DNA of 64,000 nt from an uncultured Saprospiraceae bacterium (lineage in GTDB: Bacteria; Bacteroidota; Bacteroidia; Chitinophagales; Saprospiraceae), in NCBI GenBank assembly GCA_937924805.1, contig CALDTZ010000020.1, positions 33,558 through 97,557 on the forward strand. Direction: 5' to 3'. Positions 55,278-64,000 of the stretch are shown one piece after another. Every line of letters starts with the position of its first letter. The first letter of the stretch is position 1. Under the pieces are notes generated by a model. It searched no databases, was not told where the DNA came from, and saw nothing but the letters and a program-made list of their open reading frames with translations. The translations under genes and the position numbers were made by a program.

Positions 55278-56225
55278 GTGAATAAGAACCTTTCTATTTC
55301 TGACAGGACAACATTTGTACGAGATGCAGCTCAGCGGCTGGGATTTGACCATATTGGATTTGCTAAAGCAGCTTTTATGGAAGAAGAAGCTAAGCGACTT
55401 GAAAACTGGCTAAACCATGATTATCATGGAAAAATGGGATATATGGAAAACCATTTTGATATGCGTGTTGATCCTACAAAATTGGTCCCTGGGGCCAAAA
55501 CGGTTATAAGTCTTAGTTTTAATTATTTCACAGAAGATGTGCAAGAGGACAACGATGCACCAAAAATTGCCAGTTATGCTTATGGCAGAGATTATCATAA
55601 AGTGATTAAAAAGAAACTTACCATTTTGTCAAAAGAAATGATTGATCAATTTGGAGACCTCACAATGCGATTATTTGTAGATTCTGCTCCAGTAATGGAA
55701 CGAGATTGGGCGAAACGATCAGGTGTTGGTTGGGTAGGTAAACATACCCTATTATTAAATCCTAAAAAGGGATCCTATTTCTTTCTAGCGGAAATTATTT
55801 GTGATATAGATTTTGAATATGATTCACCAATAAAAGATTTTTGTGGTACATGCACCAAGTGTATTGATGCATGTCCAACAGATGCGATAAGTCCCTCTGG
55901 TTATGTATTGGATGGTAGTAAATGTATTTCTTACGCCACTATAGAGTTGAAAGAAGCTATTCCAAATGATTTCAAAGGTAAAATGGAAGGATGGGCATTT
56001 GGATGTGATATTTGCCAACAAGTATGCCCTTGGAATCGATTTGCAAAACAACATAAAGAACCTGATTTTAATCCTAAAGATCAGTTATTACAAATGAAGC
56101 GAAAGGACTGGGAAGAATTAACAGAAGAAATATTTTTCACCCTATTTGCTGGTACTCCAATAATGCGAACAAAATTTGAAGGTTTAAAGAGAAATATAAA
56201 CTTCCTTTATAATAAGGAAGAATAG
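55278..56225 (+). CDS. queG: Epoxyqueuosine reductase
   Basis: Reduces epoxyqueuosine to queuosine in tRNA anticodons using cobalamin and two [4Fe-4S] clusters. 315 residues, shorter at the C-terminus than the E. coli enzyme (379). Catalytic Asp135 is in V-D-S-A-P-V-M-E-R. Cluster cysteines are C189-C192-C195-C199 (C-G-T-C-T-K-C-I-D-A-C-P) and C243-C246-C250 (C-D-I-C-Q-Q-V-C-P). The GTG at 55278 is the only start that reaches the conserved N-terminus. The missing HEAT-like tail is usual in this phylum. Confidence 0.95.
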   Translation: MNKNLSISDRTTFVRDAAQRLGFDHIGFAKAAFMEEEAKRLENWLNHDYHGKMGYMENHFDMRVDPTKLVPGAKTVISLSFNYFTEDVQEDNDAPKIASYAYGRDYHKVIKKKLTILSKEMIDQFGDLTMRLFVDSAPVMERDWAKRSGVGWVGKHTLLLNPKKGSYFFLAEIICDIDFEYDSPIKDFCGTCTKCIDACPTDAISPSGYVLDGSKCISYATIELKEAIPNDFKGKMEGWAFGCDICQQVCPWNRFAKQHKEPDFNPKDQLLQMKRKDWEELTEEIFFTLFAGTPIMRTKFEGLKRNINFLYNKEE

Positions 56226-56259
56226 GATTACTTTATATTTATATGAAATCTCGGGTTAC

Positions 56260-57534
56260 ATGAAACTTAGCACTAAATATTTATTAGCACTTGTCCCTAT
56301 CGTGATCATGGGCGTCATCATTTATTTATTTAGTGATATCGTTAGTTATGTTGTTATTGCATGGGTTGTTTCAATGCTTGGAGCACCCTTGGTTAAGTTT
56401 TTTACTAAGTATCTAGGGTCAAGCATTTCTGCTGGAATAACACTGGTGATTTTAATAGGATTGTTTTTATTACTTATCAGGATTTTTATTCCTCCTATTG
56501 TCCAACAAGCGTCTAATCTGGCTTCAATTGATTACAACTCAATTGTTGATTCCTTGGATGAACCCTTGAAAGATTGGGAGTCGTGGCTTGAAGATAAAGG
56601 GCTTATATCCATAGATACACTTGTTACTAATTCGAACAAAACAACGGAAAGCGATATTGATAAATTGATAAAAGCTAAAATTATTGATGTTGATCAATTA
56701 GCTAGAGAAAATGGTGATACCACAAGCAACACAAATATTACCTTAATGGTTAATGTAATGCCTGATCATGATCATTTGGATAATCAATTGGTAGACACCG
56801 TTGATTCTAATTTAAGTGTGGTTGAGAAAATGAGAAATAATGTGGCTGATTTTTTAAATCCGTCTAGAGTTACCAAGGTTTTTGGTTCTATTTTTGGTTT
56901 TTTTAGTAATTTTCTAATTGCATTAATGTCGATTATGTTCATTGCTTTTTTCTTTCTAAAGGAACAAGGATTAGTCGATCGAATCATTACATCTATTGTT
57001 CCGGATAAGCGAGTAGATCAAGCATTAAAGGCAATGGACGAAAGTACTGGTTTATTGATTAGATATTTTTTTGGAATCATTATTCAGGTGAGTTTAATTA
57101 CGCTCTTTGTCACAATTCTGTTAAGTATTTTTGGAGTTAAAAATGCGCTACTTATCGGGTTTTTTGCTGCTTTAATGAATATAATACCCTATTTAGGTCC
57201 TTTGTTTGGAGCCACATTTGCAGTCATCATTACTATATCCTCAAATTTAGATTTAAGCTTCTATAATGAAATGCTACCCTTATTAGGAAAGGTAATAGGT
57301 GTTTTTGCAATAATGCAAGTGCTTGATAACTTTGTTTTGCAACCAACTATTTTTTCAAGGAGTGTAAAAGCGCATCCATTAGAAATATTTATTATCGTAT
57401 TAATAGGTGCAAAATTTGGTGGAGTCATTGGGATGGTCCTTGCGATTCCTGCTTATACGGTATTTCGGGTATTAGGGAAAATATTTTTCAGCGAATTTAA
57501 GGTGATTCAAAGCCTAACAAAGAGCATTCAATAG
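56260..57534 (+). CDS. AI-2E/PerM family membrane protein
   Basis: 424 residues and about eight membrane helices with a long soluble loop in the first half (about 95-200) that is rich in Asp/Asn. The second half has the family motif P-Y-L-G-P-L-F-G-A and V-L-D-N-F-V-L-Q-P-T-I-F. Members have been described as exporters or sodium/proton antiporters; the role here is unknown. The stop shares TAGTG with the next gene. Confidence 0.88.
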   Translation: MKLSTKYLLALVPIVIMGVIIYLFSDIVSYVVIAWVVSMLGAPLVKFFTKYLGSSISAGITLVILIGLFLLLIRIFIPPIVQQASNLASIDYNSIVDSLDEPLKDWESWLEDKGLISIDTLVTNSNKTTESDIDKLIKAKIIDVDQLARENGDTTSNTNITLMVNVMPDHDHLDNQLVDTVDSNLSVVEKMRNNVADFLNPSRVTKVFGSIFGFFSNFLIALMSIMFIAFFFLKEQGLVDRIITSIVPDKRVDQALKAMDESTGLLIRYFFGIIIQVSLITLFVTILLSIFGVKNALLIGFFAALMNIIPYLGPLFGATFAVIITISSNLDLSFYNEMLPLLGKVIGVFAIMQVLDNFVLQPTIFSRSVKAHPLEIFIIVLIGAKFGGVIGMVLAIPAYTVFRVLGKIFFSEFKVIQSLTKSIQ

Positions 57535-58247
57535 TGAGTAATAATCAAGAAAAAAGCACTTTACATCTTATTCCATGCCCGATAGCAGAAAATACGAACC
57601 ATCTTTTTTCTGTTCATTTTTTGGATTTGCTATTTAGCTTTGATTTCTATATTACTGAAAGAGCTCGAACGACACGAAGATGGTTAAGCAGTTTAAAATT
57701 TCCAAGACCTATTGACACCCTTGAGATATTGGAAATGGATAAAGATAACCCAGGTGTACATATTGAACAAGTCTTAAATTGGCTGAATCAAGGAAAAGAG
57801 GTAGCCTTAATTTCTGAAGCTGGAACACCTTGTATTGCTGATCCAGGTAATCTTTATGTTGCTGCTGCTCATAAATCTGGACATATTATCAAACCTTATG
57901 TAGGCCCAAATTCGTTGATATTAGCTCTAATGGCAAGTGGATTCAATGGACAACAATTTGTTTTTCATGGTTATTTGCCAATTAAAGATGCCCCGTTAAA
58001 AGCGAAGCTTGTACAAATGGAAAGAGCATTGAATCAACAGAAACAATCCCAAATATGGATTGAAACACCATATCGCAATGATCGGTTATTAAAAGTGATG
58101 ATTCAATGTTTGAAAGGTAATACAAAGCTTTGCATTGCCACAGAAATAAATGGAGATCAAGAGTCTATCAAAACACAAACCATCAATGAATGGAAAAAAT
58201 CCCAACATATAATTGGAAAAAAGAATACTGTTTTTTTACTTGGTTAA
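57534..58247 (+). CDS. RsmI-like SAM-dependent methyltransferase, short paralogue
   Basis: 237 residues of the tetrapyrrole-methylase fold. L-I-P-C-P-I-A-E at the start, then Y-I-T-E-R-A-R-T-T-R-R and S-E-A-G-T-P-C-I-A-D-P-G, the loop typical of RsmI (16S C1402 ribose methylation). It lacks the C-terminal RsmI extension, and the P-L-G-N-L/T-P-I-G-N opening of true RsmI is altered, so the rRNA target may differ. The GTG at 57534 overlaps the upstream stop. It ends in TTAA shared with the next gene. Confidence 0.83.
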   Translation: MSNNQEKSTLHLIPCPIAENTNHLFSVHFLDLLFSFDFYITERARTTRRWLSSLKFPRPIDTLEILEMDKDNPGVHIEQVLNWLNQGKEVALISEAGTPCIADPGNLYVAAAHKSGHIIKPYVGPNSLILALMASGFNGQQFVFHGYLPIKDAPLKAKLVQMERALNQQKQSQIWIETPYRNDRLLKVMIQCLKGNTKLCIATEINGDQESIKTQTINEWKKSQHIIGKKNTVFLLG

Positions 58248-58969
58248 CTACCAGCAATTGATTTAATAAGGCTTACCTTAAATCTAAAACCATCGAAAGG
58301 GATGCCTATATTTTTATGAATATTTATATCCGAACGCACATCACTTTTATTCGCCATTTTGTAGCTATAAAAAACGAGGATTGGTTGCATAATTAATTGA
58401 GCGTCGATTGTTTTTAAATACCAAAAATTACCAACACTCACTTCAAAATCAGTAGAATAGGGCCGAAATTGCCATTTAGAGGTTTCAATATAGTCTCTAG
58501 ACTCGATCCTAATTAAAGAAATATCCACTAAATAATTTTGATTATAATATTCTTTTTCGTGTAGACTAAAGTGTTGTCTTATGCCAATAGTAGCAAAAGT
58601 CGAACACTTATTACCCATATAAGTTCGGAAGAAAAGGTGCAGAGGAATAGAAACATTAAAATCTTCAATTTTAGTAAGGTATAAATCAAGATGATTTTGA
58701 GATTCAATAAGTGCATCGCTTGTAAAGCGAGAATAACTTAAACTCAATCCGGAGGTTAACGAAAATCGTCTATTGAGACCATAAAAAATTTCATTATCAA
58801 ATTGAACAACGTTATCTATTTCTTTTTTTATGTTGCCAAAACGGCCAATATACTCAACAGGTTTTATTGTTTTGCCAGCACTTAAACCAAAACCAATTTT
58901 TTCAAAACCAATTTGTGCATTATTTATTTGTGCAAATAAAAACGTAATAAGAAAACAGATATATCTCAT
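58244..58969 (-). CDS. Hypothetical outer-membrane-beta-barrel-like protein
   Basis: 241 residues with a signal peptide (M-R-Y-I-C-F-L-I-T-F, cleavage near N-A-Q). The mature part begins I-G-F-E-K-I-G-F-G-L-S-A-G-K and alternates as short strands with aromatic girdle residues, the look of a small OmpW/PorT-like barrel; it ends in V-S-L-I-K-S-I-A-G-S without a final aromatic, so a full barrel is uncertain. Convergent 4-base overlap with the RsmI-like gene. Confidence 0.7.
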   Translation of the reverse strand: MRYICFLITFLFAQINNAQIGFEKIGFGLSAGKTIKPVEYIGRFGNIKKEIDNVVQFDNEIFYGLNRRFSLTSGLSLSYSRFTSDALIESQNHLDLYLTKIEDFNVSIPLHLFFRTYMGNKCSTFATIGIRQHFSLHEKEYYNQNYLVDISLIRIESRDYIETSKWQFRPYSTDFEVSVGNFWYLKTIDAQLIMQPILVFYSYKMANKSDVRSDINIHKNIGIPFDGFRFKVSLIKSIAGS

Positions 58970-59141
58970 AGAGTTTGTTCTGATAAATAGACGGTTTAAG
59001 TAAATATTATGTTGTCTAATCTACCTAGTTTTTTTGTGCATCATTTTTGCTATATAATATATGTTTCACTCTTCTTGTAAAAAAGAGAACCATTTTGAGA
59101 AAAATAACGTCTATTAAGTAGCAAAGAAAATTTTAAAGAAT

Positions 59142-60152
59142 ATGTCGAATAGTACAATAGCTGCAGCAAAGGAAACACTAAATAAAAAAGGATATTTAGA
59201 CATTGAAGTTGATCCTACATTAGATTTAGTTGCTGAGATAAATAAGTTAAAGAAAGAAAAAAACGCAATTATTTTGGCTCACTATTACCAAGAGTCTGAA
59301 ATTCAAGATATTGCGGATTATATCGGTGATAGTCTGGGCTTATCTCAACAAGCAGCCAGTACAGAAGCTGATATCATTGTTTTTGCTGGGGTACATTTTA
59401 TGGCTGAAACGGCAAAAATGCTTAGCCCATCGAAAAAAGTGCTACTTCCTGATTTAAAAGCGGGTTGTTCGTTAGCAGACTCATGTCCAGCTCCGTTATT
59501 CAAAAAATTTAAAGCTAAATATCCTGATCACAAAGTGGTCAGTTATATCAATTGTACTGCAGATTTAAAAGTATTAACAGATATCTGTTGTACTTCAACC
59601 AATGCCGTACATATTATAGAGAGTATTCCAGCCGATACAGGAATTATTTTTGCACCAGATAGAAATTTAGGTGCCTATTTAAAAAAGAAAACAGGAAGAG
59701 ATTTAGTTCTTTGGAATGGGGCATGTATGGTCCATGAAATTTTTTCGCATGAAAAGATTACAAAATTAATGGTTCGTTATCCTGAAGCTGAATTTATTGC
59801 TCATCCAGAATGTGAAGCTCATTTACTTGATATTGCCTCTTACATAGGGTCAACTTCTGGTTTGTTAAGGTATACACAGGAATCGAAGTCTGAAACGTTC
59901 ATAGTTGCTACCGAAGCAGGGATACTTCATCAAATGCAATTAAAATCACCCAATAAAAAATTTATTCCAGCACCTCCGAATAATACTTGTGCTTGTAATG
60001 ATTGTCCGCACATGAAGAGAAATACAATGGAAAAGTTGTATTTAGCTATGAAATATGAATTGCCAGAAATTCATTTGGAAGCGGAAGTTATTGAAAAAGG
60101 AAGAGCATGCATTGATAAGATGCTCGATATAAGTGCAAAGGCGGGGCTATAG
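59142..60152 (+). CDS. nadA: Quinolinate synthase A
   Basis: Condenses iminoaspartate with DHAP to quinolinate in NAD synthesis; uses a [4Fe-4S] cluster. 336 residues. Substrate and cluster residues are in [38 protein letters not shown] and C-A-C-N-D-C-P-H-M. nadB and nadC are not in the window. Standalone, with 172 non-coding bases upstream. Confidence 0.96.
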   Translation: MSNSTIAAAKETLNKKGYLDIEVDPTLDLVAEINKLKKEKNAIILAHYYQESEIQDIADYIGDSLGLSQQAASTEADIIVFAGVHFMAETAKMLSPSKKVLLPDLKAGCSLADSCPAPLFKKFKAKYPDHKVVSYINCTADLKVLTDICCTSTNAVHIIESIPADTGIIFAPDRNLGAYLKKKTGRDLVLWNGACMVHEIFSHEKITKLMVRYPEAEFIAHPECEAHLLDIASYIGSTSGLLRYTQESKSETFIVATEAGILHQMQLKSPNKKFIPAPPNNTCACNDCPHMKRNTMEKLYLAMKYELPEIHLEAEVIEKGRACIDKMLDISAKAGL

Positions 60153-60189
60153 GTTATAGCTCAACATTTTACATATTTTTCTATTGTCA

Positions 60190-60220
60190 TTTGTTTAACT
60201 GCAAATAAGGTTTACTTTTG
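60190..60220 (+). promoter_or_regulatory. Bacteroidota-type promoter of hppA
   Basis: TTTG at 60190-60193, a 19-base spacer, then TACTTTTG at 60213-60220, an exact match to the TAnnTTTG consensus, 43 bases before the ATG. Confidence 0.8.
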
Positions 60221-60263
60221 TTTGTCAAATTAACTTTTTACAGATCAAAACTAAACTTAGACA

Positions 60264-62429
60264 ATGGATCAAACTTTAATGATGGCGATTCCTGCTTTCG
60301 GTGTATTAGCTTTGCTTTATACATTATGGAAATCTGGATGGGTCAGTAAACAAGATGAAGGGACTGAAAAAATGTCCAAAATTGCGAAACACATTAGTGA
60401 AGGAGCAATGTCATTCCTTAAAGCGGAATACAAAGTACTCTCAATATTTGTTATTATAGTAGCTGCCTTATTAGCGTGGAGTGGTATGACTGAAGCGTCA
60501 TCTCCATTAGTTGCGTTATCTTTTATTTTAGGTGCTATTTGTTCGGCTTTAGCTGGATTTATAGGTATGAAAGTCGCTACAAAAGCGAATGTACGTACTA
60601 CAGCTGCAGCTAGAACTAGTCTCGGAAAAGCACTTGAAGTTGCTTTTGCTGGAGGAGCAGTAATGGGACTAGGTGTTGTAGGACTTGGAGTGTTAGGACT
60701 TGGAGTGCTTTTCTTAATTTATTCTAATATGTTTGGAATAAGCGATGCAGCTTCAGTAACTAAAGTAATTACAGTACTAACAGGGTTTTCTTTTGGAGCA
60801 TCATCTATCGCGTTATTCGCAAGAGTAGGAGGTGGTATATATACTAAAGCTGCAGATGTTGGAGCTGACCTTGTAGGTAAAGTAGAGGCAGGAATTCCTG
60901 AAGATCATCCATTAAATCCAGCTACGATTGCTGATAATGTAGGTGACAATGTAGGTGATGTAGCAGGAATGGGGGCCGATTTATTTGAATCATATGTAGG
61001 GTCTATTATAGGTACGATGGTATTAGGTGCAACATACATTGGAATTACTGGAGGTTTTGCAACAACCAATGATTTTGGTGGTATGAATGCAGTATTACTT
61101 CCATTAGTACTTGCTGCTGTTGGAATTTTAACGTCTATCATTGGAACTTTCTTTGTAAGAGTTAAAGAAGGTGGTGACCCACAAACGGCGCTAAATATTG
61201 GTGAATTTGGATCTGCAGGTTTAATGCTTTTAGCAACTTATTTTATTACACAGTGGATGATACCAAATGGTTTTGGAGGATATACTGCAACAGGTGTTTT
61301 CTTTGCTATCTTATGTGGTCTTGCCGCTGGTCTTTTGATTGGAAAAATTACGGAGCACTATACTGGTACAGGTACCAAACCAGTAATGTCGATCGTAAAA
61401 CAATCAACGACGGGAGCAGCAACAAATATCATTGCAGGACTTGGAGTAGGAATGATTTCTACAGCTGGTCCTATCATAGTTTTAGCCGCAGCAATTTTAG
61501 GGGCTCATCATTTTGCAGGACTTTATGGTATTGCAATCGCAGCAGTAGGAATGCTTTCTAATACAGGTATTCAATTAGCTGTCGATGCATATGGTCCTAT
61601 TGCCGATAATGCAGGTGGAATTGCTGAAATGGCAGAACTTCCAAAAGAAGTAAGACAGCGAACAGATAAATTAGATGCAGTAGGTAACACAACAGCAGCA
61701 ATTGGTAAAGGATTTGCTATTGGGTCTGCAGCATTAACAGCACTTGCATTATTTGCAGCATTTATGGCTACAGCAGGAATTTCTTCGATTGATATTGCTC
61801 AGCCAAAAGTAATGGCTGGATTATTAGTTGGTGGAATGCTTCCATTTTTATTTTCAGCACTTTCTATGAATGCTGTAGGAAAAGCAGCTATGGATATGAT
61901 CAACGAGGTAAGAAGACAGTTTGCTGATATACCAGAATTAAAAGCAGCACTCGCTGTGATGAAAAAGTACGATGGTAAAGAACAAAGTGAATGGTCTGCG
62001 GCAGATGTTGCAACATTCGAAGCAGCAGACGGAAAAGCTGAATATAGTAAGTGTGTAGAAATTTCTACTAAAGCTTCAATTCGTGAAATGATTTTACCTG
62101 GATTAATTGCAGTTATAACACCCGTTGTTTTTGGTTTCGTTGGTGGAGCTGAAATGTTAGGTGGAGTACTTGCAGGAGTTACAGTATGCGGTGTTTTAAT
62201 GGCAATCTTCCAATCAAACGCCGGTGGTGCGTGGGATAATGCTAAAAAAATGTTTGAAGAGGGAGTTGAAATAGATGGAGAAATGCATTACAAAGGTTCT
62301 GAAGCTCATAAAGCAACAGTTGTTGGTGATACAGTAGGAGATCCATTTAAAGATACTTCTGGACCTTCATTGAATATATTACTAAAATTAATGTCTGTTG
62401 TAGCATTGGTGATAGCACCATTTATATAG
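60264..62429 (+). CDS. hppA: Membrane-bound pyrophosphatase, K+-dependent type
   Basis: 721 residues, about 16 membrane helices. Splits pyrophosphate and pumps ions. The catalytic loop [21 protein letters not shown] is present, and late acidic residues in [25 protein letters not shown] has Ala where K+-independent enzymes have Lys, so this is the K+-dependent class; many such enzymes in Bacteroidota move Na+, with or without H+. Which ion cannot be settled here. It has its own promoter and terminator. Confidence 0.94.
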   Translation: MDQTLMMAIPAFGVLALLYTLWKSGWVSKQDEGTEKMSKIAKHISEGAMSFLKAEYKVLSIFVIIVAALLAWSGMTEASSPLVALSFILGAICSALAGFIGMKVATKANVRTTAAARTSLGKALEVAFAGGAVMGLGVVGLGVLGLGVLFLIYSNMFGISDAASVTKVITVLTGFSFGASSIALFARVGGGIYTKAADVGADLVGKVEAGIPEDHPLNPATIADNVGDNVGDVAGMGADLFESYVGSIIGTMVLGATYIGITGGFATTNDFGGMNAVLLPLVLAAVGILTSIIGTFFVRVKEGGDPQTALNIGEFGSAGLMLLATYFITQWMIPNGFGGYTATGVFFAILCGLAAGLLIGKITEHYTGTGTKPVMSIVKQSTTGAATNIIAGLGVGMISTAGPIIVLAAAILGAHHFAGLYGIAIAAVGMLSNTGIQLAVDAYGPIADNAGGIAEMAELPKEVRQRTDKLDAVGNTTAAIGKGFAIGSAALTALALFAAFMATAGISSIDIAQPKVMAGLLVGGMLPFLFSALSMNAVGKAAMDMINEVRRQFADIPELKAALAVMKKYDGKEQSEWSAADVATFEAADGKAEYSKCVEISTKASIREMILPGLIAVITPVVFGFVGGAEMLGGVLAGVTVCGVLMAIFQSNAGGAWDNAKKMFEEGVEIDGEMHYKGSEAHKATVVGDTVGDPFKDTSGPSLNILLKLMSVVALVIAPFI

Positions 62430-62456
62430 CACTTAAAGACAAATCATAAAGATTAG

Positions 62457-62490
62457 AAGGAGATAAACGTTTGTTTGTCTCCTTTTTTTT
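62457..62490 (+). terminator. Rho-independent terminator of hppA
   Basis: GGAGATAAAC (62459-62468) pairs with GTTTGTCTCC (62473-62482), ten pairs with one G-U, around a GTTT loop, followed by a run of eight T (62483-62490). Confidence 0.9.
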
Positions 62491-62516
62491 ATCTTTTTTT
62501 ATAAATATTGAAACCG

Positions 62517-63302
62517 ATGAAATTAGTGTTCTTTTTTACTTTTTGGCTATGTTTATTTTCTCAACAATTAGATGCATGTTCTTGTAATAATATTCCAACT
62601 TTATGTGAAGAAGCACATAAAGTTGAAACAAATGCACGAATGCTTTTTTGGATAGGAGAATTAATAAATACAGTTCAATTAGGTAACGATAGGTTTGTGG
62701 CAAAATTTAAAGTCGTAGAAGTCCTTTCAGGTGAGATTATATTACCTGATTCACCCCTCGCTAAAGACAATAGTATATATGAAAATACCACGTCAGAAAT
62801 TTGGGTTTTTGGCGGTTCAGGAGCAGAGTGCCTTTATGAATCATTTGATAGCTTATCGCTTTTCGCTTGTTCATATTACGATGGCTATATTCCTGATATT
62901 TGTTCTACTAGTTATTTGTCCATTGATGATTCAATGAATGTGACGGGATATATCTATGAAACCTTTGTTACAGAAACGGTATCACTAGAGGAAATTAGAG
63001 CTATAATTGAAACAAAGTGCCCAACGATTATAAATACAAATGATATAACCGAATTAATCGCAAAAAATATTTATTTGAAAAGTAATGTAATCAACAACTC
63101 TCTCAGTTTTGAATTTGAGAATCAATGGATTTCAGATACTGAATTGAGGTTAATATCATCGAATGGTACGTGTTTTCAAAAAGTTGATTTATTTTATGAC
63201 GGAAGCTATACTTTGAATACTTCAGAATTGCCTAGTGGTATGTATGTTTTACAATTTGTTAGTGACGAAAATCAGCATTGTATAAAAATTATGAAGCAAT
63301 GA
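62517..63302 (+). CDS. Secreted TIMP/NTR-like protein with a T9SS-like C-terminus
   Basis: 261 residues from the ATG at 62517 (a TTG at 62508 would add three residues). Signal peptide M-K-L-V-F-F-F-T-F ending near L-D-A, so the mature N-terminus is C-S-C, as in TIMP/NTR domains, in which two early Cys are bonded. V-A-K-F-K-V-V-E-V-L-S-G follows, as in netrin-like domains, with C-L-Y and C-S-Y later. The C-terminal ~70 residues (N-N-S-L-S-F ... L-P-S-G-M-Y-V-L-Q-F) look like a degenerate T9SS sorting domain. Function unknown; metalloprotease inhibition is a guess from the N-terminus. Confidence 0.72.
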   Translation: MKLVFFFTFWLCLFSQQLDACSCNNIPTLCEEAHKVETNARMLFWIGELINTVQLGNDRFVAKFKVVEVLSGEIILPDSPLAKDNSIYENTTSEIWVFGGSGAECLYESFDSLSLFACSYYDGYIPDICSTSYLSIDDSMNVTGYIYETFVTETVSLEEIRAIIETKCPTIINTNDITELIAKNIYLKSNVINNSLSFEFENQWISDTELRLISSNGTCFQKVDLFYDGSYTLNTSELPSGMYVLQFVSDENQHCIKIMKQ

Positions 63303-63726
63303 TAATGTGACCATTACATAGTGCCAAGTATACAAAAATTAGCTTATTGCATTAACTTATAAAAGCTTTTGTAATGTGTATGATGCATTCTTAAATGATA
63401 TATTTTCGTTATTAAGAATATTCGAATCATTTGTGCTTAAAGCAAAACACATAAATAGCCTAGTCAAAAACGGTCTGACAATTCATTATTCTAGTATTGT
63501 TTGATAATTATTGTATTGGTCATGAAGATTGCACTCATTTGAAGGTCTTACCGACCCATTGAATGGTAATCATAACGAAAGAGAAATTGTTATCAATTGC
63601 GATGATAAAATCTACCTCAATTTGTTTAAACAAAATAAGTGCTTGTAAATTCAGCGCAAAAAAATACCTCATCCAAATAAATGAATGAGGTACCTGTGTA
63701 ATCGATTATTAAATCAATTTAGGGAT
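63303..63726. other. 424-base stretch without a confident gene
   Basis: Holds the mscL terminator at its right end (63658-63692) and a short frame at 63529-63648 that reads like protein but cannot be assigned. The rest, 63303-63528, has only stop-rich frames and no hairpin of note. No promoter facing either neighbour was recognised. Confidence 0.6.
63658..63692 (-). terminator. Rho-independent terminator of mscL
   Basis: On the + strand TACCTCAT (63665-63672) and ATGAGGTA (63685-63692) pair across 12 bases, with a run of seven A before it (63658-63664), which is the T-run for a minus-strand transcript. Confidence 0.85.
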
Positions 63727-64000
63727 TTATTTTTTTACTGCATCTCTAATTTCTGCAAGTAATGTTTGATCTGCTGTTGGACCTGGAGCTGGAGCTGCGC
63801 CCATAAATCTTAATTTAGATTTAGCTAGCATAAACAATACCCATCCTACGATAAGTAAGCTAATGATAGAATTAATCCAGTTTCCGTATCTAATAGCGTT
63901 TGCAGGCTTAGTAATCGTACCATCTGCAGCAACTTCAGCTGGAGATAAAACATGTTGCATTTCAGCGAAATCGATTCCGCCAGCAAAATGACCAACGATT
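63727..64000 (-). CDS. mscL: Large-conductance mechanosensitive channel, 5' part outside the window
   Basis: The frame is open to the window edge (I-V-G-H-F-A-G-G-I-D-F-A-E-M-Q ...), so the start lies beyond 64000 and the 90 visible residues are the C-terminal two thirds. The periplasmic loop and second helix (Y-G-N-W-I-N-S-I-I-S-L-L-I-V-G-W-V-L-F-M-L-A-K) and the C-terminal helix bundle (L-L-A-E-I-R-D-A-V) are those of MscL. It releases solutes at extreme membrane tension. Together with the MscS gene near 3.7 kb it forms the osmotic safety system. A terminator follows. Confidence 0.92.
   Translation of the reverse strand, partial: IVGHFAGGIDFAEMQHVLSPAEVAADGTITKPANAIRYGNWINSIISLLIVGWVLFMLAKSKLRFMGAAPAPGPTADQTLLAEIRDAVKK

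Overview
This window comes from a low-GC member of the Bacteroidota, probably of the Saprospiria/Chitinophagia side. That placement is inference. It rests on type IX secretion (T9SS) C-terminal sorting domains, PorV-like barrels, a SusC-like TonB receptor, promoters of the TTTG-N19-TAnnTTTG type, near absence of Shine-Dalgarno sequences, many TTG/GTG starts, and a carbamoyl-phosphate synthase large subunit without its regulatory domain. The content is mostly chromosomal housekeeping. I see no phage, IS element, CRISPR array, rRNA or tRNA.

Layout. 1-11.6 kb: end of a PAP2-like membrane protein, dapD, a possible papain-like hydrolase, a Methyltransf_32 enzyme, an MscS channel, two OmpH/Skp chaperones followed by murI, a secreted protein, carB and a 2-hydroxyacid dehydrogenase. 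11.7-20.7 kb: a promoter-to-terminator unit of TonB-dependent receptor, 1354-residue exported protein and PorV-like barrel. 20.7-29.1 kb: greA, a HIT hydrolase, ruvC, a flippase-like/DUF3108/DUF4230 unit, two tandem POT peptide transporters and an LVIVD-type surface protein. 29.1-37 kb: two divergent giant T9SS cargo proteins with MopE-type calcium-loop repeats. 37-44.1 kb: aconitase, a GCS2-CBS fusion, a lipoprotein, a pseudouridine synthase and dnaB.

Upstream of dnaB, 44.08-44.45 kb is non-coding and carries three tandem DnaA-box sequences beside AT-rich DNA. It is a candidate replication origin or a DnaA-controlled dnaB promoter, and is the most interesting non-coding signal here. 44.4-58.9 kb: a coiled-coil secreted protein, an ABC exporter pair, a GT39-like glycosyltransferase, an M16 peptidase, aat and clpS (N-degron pathway), a peroxiredoxin, a translationally coupled EamA/O-methyltransferase/FemAB-like unit, queG, an AI-2E family protein and an RsmI-like methylase. 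59-64 kb: nadA, a membrane pyrophosphatase with a clear promoter and terminator, a TIMP-like secreted protein and the 3' part of mscL.

Functionally the window combines envelope biogenesis and secretion (OmpH, MurI, the TonB/PorV-like trio, T9SS cargo), osmotic protection (MscS, MscL), peptide uptake, N-degron proteolysis, and core replication, recombination and metabolism. The best candidates for under-described biology are the TonB/giant protein/PorV-like trio with its palindrome and internal hairpin, and the DnaA-box cluster at dnaB.
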